From: Gramella sp. AN32
Lineage (GTDB): Bacteria; Bacteroidota; Bacteroidia; Flavobacteriales; Flavobacteriaceae
Length of the DNA: 64,000 nucleotides
Assembly: GCF_023718305.1 (NCBI RefSeq)
Contig: NZ_QEYO01000017.1
Coordinates: 31,033-95,032, forward strand
Reading direction: 5' to 3'
The translations under genes were made by a program, and so were the position numbers. Positions 17,301 to 27,252 of this stretch are shown one piece after another. The stretch's first letter is position 1. Every line of letters starts with the position of its first letter. The notes below the pieces were generated by a model that saw only the letters and a list, made by a program, of their open reading frames with translations, made no database searches and was not told the origin of the DNA.

Positions 17301-18998
17301 CTAGTTTTCGTTTTCGTCATCTGTGTCACCATCCATATCTTCAGTGTCATCATTCGTATCCTGCATATCAGAAGATGATGCATTATTTCTGGATACTACG
17401 AACACACTTCGTCTATTTTTAGCATACTCTGCGGCTGTACAACCAGTTGGTTCAGTACAATCGTTAACAGGTCTACTTTCTCCATAACCCTGAGAAATCA
17501 ACCTTCCTTTGCTAATTCCTTTCGAAACAAGGTAATCTACAGTAGAAGCAGCCCTTCTTTCAGAAAGTGCCATGTTGTAACTATCAGTTCCTCGGGCATC
17601 AGCATGAGATTCAACTTTCACTTTAATATCCGGGTACTGGTTCATATACATTACAACAGAATCAAGAATTGGTTTAGAAACTTCTTTAATTGTTGCTTTA
17701 TCGAAGTCGAAGTAGATTTTGCTACCATCAACCGGGATCATTCTTTGGCCAGAAGTATTGTCGGTTATCGTTGGAGCTGGAATTCTTTCGTTTTCTTCTC
17801 TAATAAATTGATAAATATTATCAGTCCCTCTTCGGTTGGAAGCGAAATAACCTTTTTCTTCACCTTCTTTAATTACAAAGGCAAAATCATCAAATCCACT
17901 GTTGATAGTGTTTCCAAGGTTTTCAACTGCTGAAAAATTTCCTTCAGACTTATAAATATCCAGGTTACCAAATCCCTGTTGTCCATCAGAAGAAAAATAT
18001 AAAATATTTTCATCACTGATGAATGGGAACTGATCTCTATACGGAGTATTAACTCCAGGTCCTAAATTACTAGGAGTTCCATAAGTACCATCTTCATTCA
18101 CATCTACCACATAAATGTCGAAAGAACCACTACCTCCTGGCATATCACTTGAAAAGTAAAGTTTAGAACCATCAGCGCTTAGGCTTGGGTGCTCAGTTGA
18201 ATACTCTTCGCTTGTAAACGGAAGAGCTTCAATATTTGTCCAATCCTCACCTTCTTTAACAGCTTTATAAATTCTAATGTGGGCAACACGCTCATCATTT
18301 TCATTTTTAAAACGCTTGTCATTGGTTCTGGAAAAGTACATTACTGTTCCATCTGTATTGAAAGTAGCAGAAGCTTCATGACTATCGGTATTTATTTCAT
18401 CTGAAAATAAAACTACGTTAGAAAGCTCTCCTTCATCATCAACATTGGCACTATAAAGGTCCAAAGTAGGAAGCTTGTTCCATGGATAGATTGGGCGCTC
18501 CTGGTTTCTGGTTGAAGCGAAAGCAACCTGGTCTCCATAAAAACCAATTCCGAAGTCTGCTGAAGCAGCATTGTTCATGATTTGATCATACTTAAACTGA
18601 TGTGCAGCGGAAGTATCTAACTCACTGGAGAACTCTTCATAGTTCCAGTTTTCACCGGTAGCCTTGTTCATGTATTCGTCAGCTTTCACATAATTGCCAT
18701 TAGCCATCAAAGCATGCCCGTATCTAAAATGATATTCAGGAGCTACGTCACCTTCGTTTCTAAGAAAGAGTAATTCGTAAATTTCGGCTGCATTCTTCAT
18801 TTGATTCGTATAGAAATAAGAATCACCTAAATTCTGAAGCACTTCCTTAGTCTTATTGTTTACTTTCTCATAAGAATCGGCTGCATCCACATATGCCTTT
18901 TGGGCAAAGAAGCGGTCACCTTCACGCACATCAGAACGTTGTCCAAATGCGGTGATACTTATAAGGATTATTAAAAGTGTACTATATATATTTTTCAT
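17301..18998 (-). CDS. OmpA family protein with PD40-type repeats, linked to a T9SS surface protein
   Basis: Outer-membrane/periplasmic protein of 565 aa. Signal peptide MKNIYSTLLIILISITAFG, then a TPR-like helical segment (about residues 25-130), PD40/WD40-like beta-propeller repeats (SLSADGSKLYFSSDMPGGSGSFDIY; ISDENILYFSSDGQQGFGNLDIY), and a C-terminal OmpA peptidoglycan-binding domain (FDFDKATIKEVSKPILDSV; SHADARGTDSYNMALSERRA; QGYGESRP) near residues 435-535. An acidic Asp/Glu tail ends the protein. It is the third gene of the minus-strand set with PorP/SprF and the giant CHU_C protein, an arrangement common in gliding Bacteroidetes where such proteins anchor secreted adhesins to the wall. 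Confidence 0.94.
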   Translation of the reverse strand: MKNIYSTLLIILISITAFGQRSDVREGDRFFAQKAYVDAADSYEKVNNKTKEVLQNLGDSYFYTNQMKNAAEIYELLFLRNEGDVAPEYHFRYGHALMANGNYVKADEYMNKATGENWNYEEFSSELDTSAAHQFKYDQIMNNAASADFGIGFYGDQVAFASTRNQERPIYPWNKLPTLDLYSANVDDEGELSNVVLFSDEINTDSHEASATFNTDGTVMYFSRTNDKRFKNENDERVAHIRIYKAVKEGEDWTNIEALPFTSEEYSTEHPSLSADGSKLYFSSDMPGGSGSFDIYVVDVNEDGTYGTPSNLGPGVNTPYRDQFPFISDENILYFSSDGQQGFGNLDIYKSEGNFSAVENLGNTINSGFDDFAFVIKEGEEKGYFASNRRGTDNIYQFIREENERIPAPTITDNTSGQRMIPVDGSKIYFDFDKATIKEVSKPILDSVVMYMNQYPDIKVKVESHADARGTDSYNMALSERRAASTVDYLVSKGISKGRLISQGYGESRPVNDCTEPTGCTAAEYAKNRRSVFVVSRNNASSSDMQDTNDDTEDMDGDTDDENEN

Positions 18999-19010
18999 GT
19001 TAGTCTGGTT

Positions 19011-19943
19011 TTAGAAGAATCTCGGTGATTTATCGTATCCTTTTTTAAGTCCTAGAAGATCAAGATCGAATAATAACATTATTTCGTGAGATCCCGCATT
19101 ACTAAGCTCATAGGTTGGGTAATCGTAAGCATAACCGATCCTTAAAGATGGGGTTACTCTAAAATTCACCAAACCGGTAATAGTTTCATCGAATCTGTAA
19201 CCAACACCAGCTTCCAGCCTGTCATAAAGCAAAACATTGGCGTTTACATCTACTGAAAGTGGGGCTCCCTCTACACCTCTAACCATTGTTGAAGGTTTCA
19301 GCTTAAAGTTATCGCTAATATTGAAAACATAACCACCGGTAAGGTAGTAATGAACTGCTTCGCCACCACGATTTCGTAAAAGCTGACTGTTATCCAAATG
19401 ATCTGAGGTTAACAGGTTCGGGGCTGAAACTCCTAAATAGAATTTCTCTCCAAACCAGAATGCCCCCACACCAAAAACAGGGAATATTTCACTTACATTT
19501 TCAAATGCCGGATCATTAGGATCATTCACCACCAAACCATTAAGGTTAGCATCGAATGTAGTAAGACCACCTTTTGCGCCAAAGGAAAGATTTGTCGTCT
19601 CTCCGGTTGGGATTACATAAGCAAAATCTGCCGTAATATTATTGGACTTTTCAACATTTCCAATTTCATCATGAACTACAGTTAAACCAAGTTCCACCCT
19701 CTCACTAACCGGAGTGTGGGCAAAGAAGTTGAGGGTGCGAGGTGCACCGTCAACATCTGTCCATTGCATTCTATAGATAGCTCCTAAATTAAGCATACCT
19801 GGATCGTCTGTCGCATAAGCGGGATTTACCATACTCATGTTATACATATACTGAGTAAATAGCGGATCCTGTTGGGACATACCTTTTATTGAGAAAAGGA
19901 TAATGCCTGCGAATATTAAATATTTTGTGATAAGTTTTTTCAT
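19011..19943 (-). CDS. PorP/SprF family type IX secretion membrane protein
   Basis: Outer-membrane beta barrel of 310 aa. Signal peptide MKKLITKYLIFAGIILFSIKGMS, then the family hallmark QQDPLFTQYMYNMSMVNPAYA (residues 24-44). C-terminus IMLLFDLDLL... Members of this family (SprF in Flavobacterium johnsoniae) are needed for secretion or attachment of the specific partner adhesin encoded next door. Here the partner would be the 2058-aa protein 23 bases upstream. 12 bases separate it from the OmpA-like gene, so the three form one operon. Confidence 0.96.
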   Translation of the reverse strand: MKKLITKYLIFAGIILFSIKGMSQQDPLFTQYMYNMSMVNPAYATDDPGMLNLGAIYRMQWTDVDGAPRTLNFFAHTPVSERVELGLTVVHDEIGNVEKSNNITADFAYVIPTGETTNLSFGAKGGLTTFDANLNGLVVNDPNDPAFENVSEIFPVFGVGAFWFGEKFYLGVSAPNLLTSDHLDNSQLLRNRGGEAVHYYLTGGYVFNISDNFKLKPSTMVRGVEGAPLSVDVNANVLLYDRLEAGVGYRFDETITGLVNFRVTPSLRIGYAYDYPTYELSNAGSHEIMLLFDLDLLGLKKGYDKSPRFF

Positions 19944-19966
19944 TTCTATCTCTTGTTTATCCTTTA

Positions 19967-22900
19967 TTATCTACTTAAGTATACTGTTCCTCTTCTTGGA
20001 GGGGTTGAACCGTCATTGAAGTATATTATATAGAAATATGCTCCAACCGGTAAAAGGTCGTTCCCAAAACCTGACTGGTCTGAATAACCGTCCCAATCTG
20101 GTGTATCGTCGTTTCCTTTATATACCATGTCTCCCCAACGATTGTGGATTTCCATAGAGTAATTAGGATATTCTCTTTCAATGTTTTTTATGGTGAATGT
20201 GTCGTTCAATCCATCACCATTAGGAGAAAACCCTTCTGGGAAAATTAAAGGACAAGTTTCAACTGTAACGTTTATAGCCAGTCTTGAAGAACTTTCACAT
20301 CCTGAAGCTGCATCAGTTAAAGAAGCGTAATAGGTTACCCCATTTTGAAGTGCGGTAGCAGGACTTATTGTTGCTCCGCCAGTTGCAGCATCATAGAAAG
20401 TAACTCCAGTCTCGTTGATAAGATCGGCAAGTGTTTGAACCGTTGCATCGTCAAATTCGCAGAAAGTCTGACTTGTTGAATCGATAGTTGGAGTTGCTGC
20501 GTCATTAACGGTTACATTAATAATCGCTGACATACTCTCACAAGTTCCATCATCAGCTCTTTGCGTTACATAAAATGCGCCTGTTGTAAGAGCAGTAGTT
20601 GCATCAACCATAGTCTCTAATGTTTCATCGCTATAGAAAGTTAGGTTTGAACCATCAGCTACTAATTGAGCTCCTGTTGGACCATCAATTGCACAGAAAG
20701 TTTGATCTGTAACGGTTGGTGCTTCAGGAGTTTCCTGTACAATTACCGTAAACTCAGAAGTATCATCTCCACAATCGTTAATTGCAGCAACGGTATAGAG
20801 AATAGTATAAGTTCCTGCTTCAAAATCAGCCGGATCCATCATCCCATCTGTAACTTCAGTATCATCTAAGCTGAAAGTTCCGTCCATATCAGCATCTACG
20901 GATACAAAATCGAACAGGTTCTGTACATCATCGCTCATACAAACTTCAATATCCATGTCCTCACCAGCATTTGCAGCTTTCTGAACACTAAGAGTGATCA
21001 CCGCAATATCTGAACAATCATTATTCAATAGAATATATCCAATCGTGTAATCACCCGGTTCAAAATCTCCCGGATTGATAATTCCATTTGCTACGGTATT
21101 TCCATCGTATTCAAAGGAACCTCCTTCAGTCACATCGTCATCTAATAAAGTGTTTAGATCTAAGCTATCAACATTTGTACAAACGGTATAGGCGAAATCT
21201 TCACCTGCATCTGGAGCTTCGTTAACTGTGACTGTAAAAGTCGCAGAATCATTTCCGCAATCATTTTCCGCAGTAACTGTATACATTACAGTATAAGTGC
21301 CTGCATCAAAATCTGCCGGGTTCATCATACCGTTTGCAATTTCATCTCCATCAAGTATAAAAGTTCCGTCGGTATCAGTGAAATCCCCTGTAAGTGAATC
21401 GAATAAATTCTGAACATCTGAGCTTTGACAAACTGTTAACTCCACATCCTCACCTGCATTTGCAGAATCAAGTACGCTTATGGTAAAAGTGACAGATGCT
21501 GAACCAGTCACACAATCAGCTGAATCTTCGCTAAGGGTGTAAGTGATTTCATAATCACCTGCAGCCATCATTGCCGGATTAAAAGTCCCATCATCATAAC
21601 CTTCAAATACACCTCTGTCTGGATTATCTCCTATGAAATCAGTTAATTGTTGGATTCCTGCATTCTGACAAATTGGATCCGGATCATCAACATCAGTCAA
21701 ATCTGCTTCAATATTCTCAAGAACACTGATGGTAAGACTTACTGAATCCTTGCAATCATCAGTTCCAATAGTATAGGTAGTTGTGAAATCACCTGTGGTC
21801 ATTCCATCATTAAAATCATCTACTAAATCACTTATTGCCGGGCTAAAAATTCCGTTAGGAGCATCATCTGGCAATAGGTCAGTAAATTCAGCGGTTAAAT
21901 TTTCTAAGGTGAAGTAATCATCTTCCAGGTCTGAAGTACATACGGTTGTAGTAACGTCATCTCCAAGTTCGAAAGCAGGCGTTACCACTACAGTAATAAT
22001 AGCAGCATCTGTACCATCAACACAAGGATTTGTAGTTCCATCTACAGTATAATTTACAGTATAAGTACCTGCACCGGCAGCTGTAGCATCGAAATTTGAA
22101 CCACCTGTGATCGTTAAATCATCACTGGTAAAAGTTCCTGCGCCAATTTCATCGGCAAGGTCTACCACACCACTTGTGGTACAATAGGAAACCGTACGAT
22201 CATCACCTGCATCTGCCTCTTCATTTGGATTAATCGTTATAGAATAACTTGCTGAATCTGTACAATCGTCATTACTTACGGTATAAGTAGTAGTGAACGT
22301 AGCAGGGAAAGATGTTGTTGCGGAATATTGCGCCAACAACTGAGTAAGTGTGCTATTTGTAAAATCTCCGCCAGGAGTAATTGTTGGGTCGATTTCGTTT
22401 AATAATTCGATACCCTCTCCGGCCGGATTAGCGGCAACCAGTGCAGCTAAAGCTTCAAACTCGGACTGGCAGAAACTAAAGTCTCCTCCCGGCCCTGCAT
22501 TGGGTCCCTGATTCACTGTTATAGTGATCGTTGAAGTACTTGTGCCAGTGACACAAGGATTGGAAGTGCCATCTACTGTATAAGTCACCGTAAATGTACC
22601 AGCGCCAGCTGCTGCCGCATCAAACATAGAACCGTCAGTGATTGTTAAATCATCGCTGGTAAAGATTCCGCCAGTTGTGGCTTCTGAATCGATGGAACCT
22701 GATAAATCTACAATTCCATCTGAAGTACAGAAAGTATCTGTTTGATCGTCACCTGCATCAGCATCTTCATTTGGATTGATCGTTACTGAATAATCAGCTG
22801 AATCTGTACAATCATCATTACTTACTGTATAAGTAGTAGTGAAGGTCGCAGGGAAAGATGTTGTTGCCGAATATTGCGCCAGTAACTGACTCAAAGTGCT

Positions 22901-25900
22901 GTTAGTAAAATCTCCACCAGGAGTAATGGTAGGATCAAATTCGTTTAATAATTCGATGCCCTCTCCGGCAGGATTAGCAGCAACCTGAGCAGCTAATGCT
23001 TCAAACTCTGACTGGCAGAAACTAAAGTCTCCTCCCGGCCCTGCATTGGGTCCCTGATTCACTGTTATAGTGATCGTTGAAGTACTTGTGCCAGTGACAC
23101 AAGGATTGGAAGTGCCATCTACTGTATAAGTCACCGTAAATGTACCAGCGCCAGCTGCTGCCGCATCAAACATAGAACCGTCAGTGATTGTTAAATCATC
23201 GCTGGTAAAGATTCCGCCAGTTGTGGCTTCTGAATCGATGGAACCTGATAAATCTACAATTCCATCTGAAGTACAGAACGTATCTGTTTGGTTATCTCCG
23301 GCATCTGCCTCTTCATTTGGATTTATAGTAATCGAATAACTTGCTGAATCTGTACAATCGTTATCATCACTTCCAACAGTATAGGTAGTAGTGAATGTAG
23401 CAGGAAAAGTAGTAGTTGCAGCATATTGCGCCAGCAATTGAGCGAGTGTGCTATTTGTAAAATCTCCGCCAGCAGTAATGGTTGGGTCGATTTCGTTTAA
23501 TAATTCAATACCCTCTCCGGCCGGATTAGCGGCAACCTGTGCAGCTAAAGTTTCAAATTCAGACTGGCAGAAACTAAAGCTTCCACCAGGACCAGCATTA
23601 GGAGCCTGATCTACCATAATGGTAAAATCGGCAAAAGATGAACCAGTCACACATGCATCATCTTCACTTATCGTATAAGTAATAGTGAATGTTCCAACAC
23701 CAGCAGTTGAAGGGTCAAAAGTTCCATCGGCTACATCTACGTCATCACTGGAGAACCTTCCCCCCATAACCGTGGCAGGATCGGTTAAATAATCTGAAAG
23801 TGTGATCACCGGATCATTAGAACAAATATCTTCAACATTATCTATTGTTCCGGCCTCGGCAAGAACTGCTTCGTTAATCGTGATACTTGCAGTTGCAGTT
23901 GATTCATCACAAACTGCGGTTCCAGCGATCGTATAAGTTGTGGAGAAATCTTCAGCTCCATCTATACCATTATCATAATTGGTAATTAATGTTGATAACA
24001 AAGGATCGAAATCGCCTCCGTCATCATCTGTGCCTAAAAAGTCTAATAAGTATGCCTTTAAAGCATCTTCATCAGCAAAAGCAGTCATTACCTCAGCATC
24101 AGTTTCACAGAATTCTACTGTGGCACTTGAACCGGCATCTGGTGCATCTTCAACCGTAATCGTAAAGTTAGCAGTAGCTGTATTAGTCACACAGGCAGTC
24201 TCCGGCGATACCGTATAAATAATTGAATAGGATCCTTCGCCAACTGATGGGTTAAATGTTCCATCTGCTACATTAGCATCATCGCTACTAAATACTCCAT
24301 CTGGATTTGCTCCTGTGAGTAAAGTTGCAAGATTAACGACCGGATCATTAGAACAGTATGTCATACTAGTTCCCGTTCCGGCTTCCGCAGGAATTGCGGC
24401 AGTAACCGTTAAGGTAGCTGTAGCCATAACTGGTGCACATGCCCCGTTGTCTATGGTATAGGTAGTAGTAAAATCTTCTGATGGTTGCGTAATACCATTA
24501 TTATAATTGGTAATTAAGTCAGTTAATGATAAGGAATCAAAACTACCGCTATCATCGCTGGTTCCTAAAAGATCGAGTAAATAGGCTTGCAAGCTGGCTT
24601 CGTTGGCAAAAATACCAAGTTCAATAACTTCATTTTCGCATAAGGTAGCAGAGCTATCTTCTCCCGCATCGGGATCTGGAAGAATATTTAAAGTTAGTTT
24701 TGCCGAGTCGGTACAATCACCTACTGTTACGGTATAGGTAGTTTCAAAAGTTGCAGGGAAGCTATTGTTTTCAACAGCGATGGCAAACTGTGCGGCAAGC
24801 TGCTCCAATGTAATAGAGAAAGTCCCCCCCAAATCTACATCAGGGCCTAAGAGATCTGCAAAAGTATCTTCTGCGGTGCTGGGATCTATAGCAATTTGAG
24901 AGATAAGGGCCTCTGCATCACTTTGGCAATAAGTAAGAGCTGTATCTACCCCTGGATTTGGGTCTTCTTCTACAGTTACTCCCAGAATTACAGAATCTTC
25001 ACAGCCATTACCAAAATCGACCGTATAGGTAGTTTGATAGGTACCAACTTTAGTTCCACTATAATTAGTAACAATAGTGGCTAAAATATCCGCAGAAAAT
25101 GATCCGTTAGTTGGAACATCATTATCAGGGTCACTATCGAAATTATTGCTTAGCAAAGTGAGAAAGAAATCCCTAGCGTTAGCTGTGGTATCGAAAATTC
25201 CATCTGCCTGAGATACACATAAAACATTATCGGTATTATCCGGTCCTGCATCAGATGCTAATAGATTTACGGTAATTTTTGCTCTAGCTGTGCTCTCGCA
25301 TGGAGGCTCAGTAGAATTGGTCCTGTTCACAATCTGGCTCACATAATAATCTTCACCGTCTACAAGTGGTGTTGAAGGATCTAATGGTGGTTGTGATGTA
25401 CTTGTGCTATAAAATCTAAAAGCCTGAAAATTTGGATTTGATGAGCTCGCCGTTAAGTCTGCAACGGTAGGATCATCGCTTTCGCAAAATTCCTGAATTG
25501 GTTCTGCTGTTGGGGCAAATGCTTCAACAGGATTATACTCAATAGCAATCCTACTTGAATAGCGGCAATCTGCATCGGCAGGATCGTCCTGACCTACAAA
25601 ATAATTTTCACCATCTACCAATACATAGGTATCTAGTAGCTCGTCATTCATATCTCCAAACTCTTCCGCATAAACATTCAGGTCATAATTTGGATTTGAA
25701 GGGGTGATAAGGTCTTTTAAATCCCCAACCGTGGTAACATCATCATCTTCATAAACACAAGGCTCATAAAAATTTCCGAAGTTAGAAGTGGGAGCTCCAA
25801 GATCATCTACGGTAACATTGATCACCTGTGATTCCGGTCTGGTCCCACCATTAGAAGTTCTACATGAATTATCCTGATTTCCTGCATAATAAGGGCCAGT

Positions 25901-26143
25901 TTCTAAAAGCTCATCATTTGGAATAGGATTTGTAGAGGTTTGGGTACGATAAAATCGTAAAGTTTTACCGGAAGCAGGTGTTACCAGTGAATTAAGGTCT
26001 GAAACAGTAGAAAGATAGCAGAAGGTTTCTTCCGAATCATTTACTGTGGGGCACTGCCCATAAGAGGACATGCTAACCATAAATAAGGCCAAGGCAAAAA
26101 GGTAAAATATCTTACCTTTAAACCTTAAAGTAAAATTTTGCAT
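19967..26143 (-). CDS. Giant T9SS type-B sorted repetitive surface protein (SprB-like adhesin)
   Basis: Secreted cell-surface protein of 2058 aa. Signal peptide at residues 1-30 (KGKIFYLFALALFMVSMSSYG). The body is a run of Ig-like beta-sandwich repeats, each with a cysteine-bearing FCxSD or TVCxS element and a T-TYTV-DCTDSA strand, rich in Asp, Thr and Gly and poor in Lys/Arg. The C-terminal 90 residues are the gliding-associated CHU_C / type B sorting domain (FPEGFSPNGDGLNDTFTI, IHNRWGDMVY, GAYFYIIYF, RRGTVYLSR). Two internal units share a 268-bp identical block (22465-22732 and 23011-23278). Export by T9SS with PorP/SprF and anchoring by the OmpA-like protein are inferred from the operon. 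Likely roles: adhesion, gliding, or matrix. ATG at 26143. Confidence 0.95.
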   Translation of the reverse strand: MQNFTLRFKGKIFYLFALALFMVSMSSYGQCPTVNDSEETFCYLSTVSDLNSLVTPASGKTLRFYRTQTSTNPIPNDELLETGPYYAGNQDNSCRTSNGGTRPESQVINVTVDDLGAPTSNFGNFYEPCVYEDDDVTTVGDLKDLITPSNPNYDLNVYAEEFGDMNDELLDTYVLVDGENYFVGQDDPADADCRYSSRIAIEYNPVEAFAPTAEPIQEFCESDDPTVADLTASSSNPNFQAFRFYSTSTSQPPLDPSTPLVDGEDYYVSQIVNRTNSTEPPCESTARAKITVNLLASDAGPDNTDNVLCVSQADGIFDTTANARDFFLTLLSNNFDSDPDNDVPTNGSFSADILATIVTNYSGTKVGTYQTTYTVDFGNGCEDSVILGVTVEEDPNPGVDTALTYCQSDAEALISQIAIDPSTAEDTFADLLGPDVDLGGTFSITLEQLAAQFAIAVENNSFPATFETTYTVTVGDCTDSAKLTLNILPDPDAGEDSSATLCENEVIELGIFANEASLQAYLLDLLGTSDDSGSFDSLSLTDLITNYNNGITQPSEDFTTTYTIDNGACAPVMATATLTVTAAIPAEAGTGTSMTYCSNDPVVNLATLLTGANPDGVFSSDDANVADGTFNPSVGEGSYSIIYTVSPETACVTNTATANFTITVEDAPDAGSSATVEFCETDAEVMTAFADEDALKAYLLDFLGTDDDGGDFDPLLSTLITNYDNGIDGAEDFSTTYTIAGTAVCDESTATASITINEAVLAEAGTIDNVEDICSNDPVITLSDYLTDPATVMGGRFSSDDVDVADGTFDPSTAGVGTFTITYTISEDDACVTGSSFADFTIMVDQAPNAGPGGSFSFCQSEFETLAAQVAANPAGEGIELLNEIDPTITAGGDFTNSTLAQLLAQYAATTTFPATFTTTYTVGSDDNDCTDSASYSITINPNEEADAGDNQTDTFCTSDGIVDLSGSIDSEATTGGIFTSDDLTITDGSMFDAAAAGAGTFTVTYTVDGTSNPCVTGTSTSTITITVNQGPNAGPGGDFSFCQSEFEALAAQVAANPAGEGIELLNEFDPTITPGGDFTNSTLSQLLAQYSATTSFPATFTTTYTVSNDDCTDSADYSVTINPNEDADAGDDQTDTFCTSDGIVDLSGSIDSEATTGGIFTSDDLTITDGSMFDAAAAGAGTFTVTYTVDGTSNPCVTGTSTSTITITVNQGPNAGPGGDFSFCQSEFEALAALVAANPAGEGIELLNEIDPTITPGGDFTNSTLTQLLAQYSATTSFPATFTTTYTVSNDDCTDSASYSITINPNEEADAGDDRTVSYCTTSGVVDLADEIGAGTFTSDDLTITGGSNFDATAAGAGTYTVNYTVDGTTNPCVDGTDAAIITVVVTPAFELGDDVTTTVCTSDLEDDYFTLENLTAEFTDLLPDDAPNGIFSPAISDLVDDFNDGMTTGDFTTTYTIGTDDCKDSVSLTISVLENIEADLTDVDDPDPICQNAGIQQLTDFIGDNPDRGVFEGYDDGTFNPAMMAAGDYEITYTLSEDSADCVTGSASVTFTISVLDSANAGEDVELTVCQSSDVQNLFDSLTGDFTDTDGTFILDGDEIANGMMNPADFDAGTYTVMYTVTAENDCGNDSATFTVTVNEAPDAGEDFAYTVCTNVDSLDLNTLLDDDVTEGGSFEYDGNTVANGIINPGDFEPGDYTIGYILLNNDCSDIAVITLSVQKAANAGEDMDIEVCMSDDVQNLFDFVSVDADMDGTFSLDDTEVTDGMMDPADFEAGTYTILYTVAAINDCGDDTSEFTVIVQETPEAPTVTDQTFCAIDGPTGAQLVADGSNLTFYSDETLETMVDATTALTTGAFYVTQRADDGTCESMSAIINVTVNDAATPTIDSTSQTFCEFDDATVQTLADLINETGVTFYDAATGGATISPATALQNGVTYYASLTDAASGCESSSRLAINVTVETCPLIFPEGFSPNGDGLNDTFTIKNIEREYPNYSMEIHNRWGDMVYKGNDDTPDWDGYSDQSGFGNDLLPVGAYFYIIYFNDGSTPPRRGTVYLSR
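22465..23278 (-). repeat. Internal tandem repeat of the adhesin, 546-bp period
   Basis: The blocks 22465-22732 and 23011-23278 appear identical base for base (268 bp) at an offset of 546 bp (182 codons), while flanking parts of the two units differ at scattered positions. A third related unit lies just above 23280. This indicates recent duplication or gene conversion within the gene. Confidence 0.9.
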
Positions 26144-26321
26144 AGGCTAGGTGTTAAATTCAAAATTTGTTTTGGTTAAAAAACTGAGTAAAAGTTGCAC
26201 AAATATTAAAATAATTTTTAATATGCCGAATTAATGGAGGCACTTCTTTACAATAATCTAAAAAATAGTTGCTTTAAAACTAGTTTCCGGACAAATTGTC
26301 GGTGCTAAATTTATAAAAAAA

Positions 26322-27206
26322 ATGTTTATGAAAGTGAAAATTAAGTTATTCATCGGGATTTTTCTGCATTTCACGTGTCTTTTGAATGCGCAGGAGTATT
26401 TAAAAGATGGTGAAAATTTGCTACGTCAGGGAAAAATTTCCGAAGCTGAGAAGATATTTTTAGAACACCCTAATAATGAGAAGTCAAGGGAGTTCTTAGG
26501 TGATATTGCCAGTTTTAACAAAGAATGGGACAAGGCGATTGAATACTATGAAGAATTGCTTGAGGAACATCCAAATAATGCTACATACAATTTTAAAACC
26601 GGTGGTTCCATGGGAATGAAAGCCTATTATGGTTCAAAGTTTCAAGCCATGTTATTAATTGGAGATATTAAAACTTACCTGCGCAGAGCAGCAGAGTTGG
26701 ATAAGAACCATACCGAAGTGAGGAGGGCGCTGGTTGAACTTTACGTTCAGCTTCCTGGTTTTATTGGAGGGAGCGATGTGCTTGCCGAGAGTTATGCTTC
26801 AGATCTTGATAGATTAAATCAAATAGATGCACTTTTAGCAGATGGATATATTTACCGTAAAAAGGATTATCGGGATCTAGCGAAATCAAAATTTCAGGAG
26901 GCTTTACAAGTATCCAGAAGAAAGCCGGAATTACTTACCCGCAATTATATGAAGTATGAGTTGGGGGAATTTTCGGCATTATTCGAAGTAGAATTAGACC
27001 AGGGAGAGAAAATGCTTAAAGAATATATTGCCGATTATGGCTATAAAGATCTAAAAATTCCGTCCTGGGCTTACCTACGGCTTGCTCAAATTGAACGAGC
27101 CAGAAACAATCAGGAAAAAGCAGTTGCATATATCGACAAATCTTTAAATATAGATCCTAAGTTCGATAAAGCACTTGAGGAAAAGACTAAGATTAGTAGA
27201 ATGTAA
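26322..27206 (+). CDS. Secreted tetratricopeptide repeat protein
   Basis: 294-aa protein with a signal peptide (MKVKIKLFIGIFLHFTCLLNAQ) and TPR-like helical pairs throughout, for example GKISEAEKIFLEHPNNEKS, EWDKAIEYYEELLEEHPNN, and the C-terminal NNQEKAVAYIDKSLNIDPKFDKALEEK. The body matches flavobacterial periplasmic TPR proteins; a specific function is not visible. ATG at 26322; a second in-frame ATG at 26328 is an equal alternative. It is divergent from the giant adhesin gene, 178 bases apart, and precedes mpl by 46 bases. Confidence 0.85.
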   Translation: MFMKVKIKLFIGIFLHFTCLLNAQEYLKDGENLLRQGKISEAEKIFLEHPNNEKSREFLGDIASFNKEWDKAIEYYEELLEEHPNNATYNFKTGGSMGMKAYYGSKFQAMLLIGDIKTYLRRAAELDKNHTEVRRALVELYVQLPGFIGGSDVLAESYASDLDRLNQIDALLADGYIYRKKDYRDLAKSKFQEALQVSRRKPELLTRNYMKYELGEFSALFEVELDQGEKMLKEYIADYGYKDLKIPSWAYLRLAQIERARNNQEKAVAYIDKSLNIDPKFDKALEEKTKISRM

Positions 27207-27252
27207 TTTTTATTTAAGTCGATATTTTTCTCAATTTTACCAAAAAAATTAT

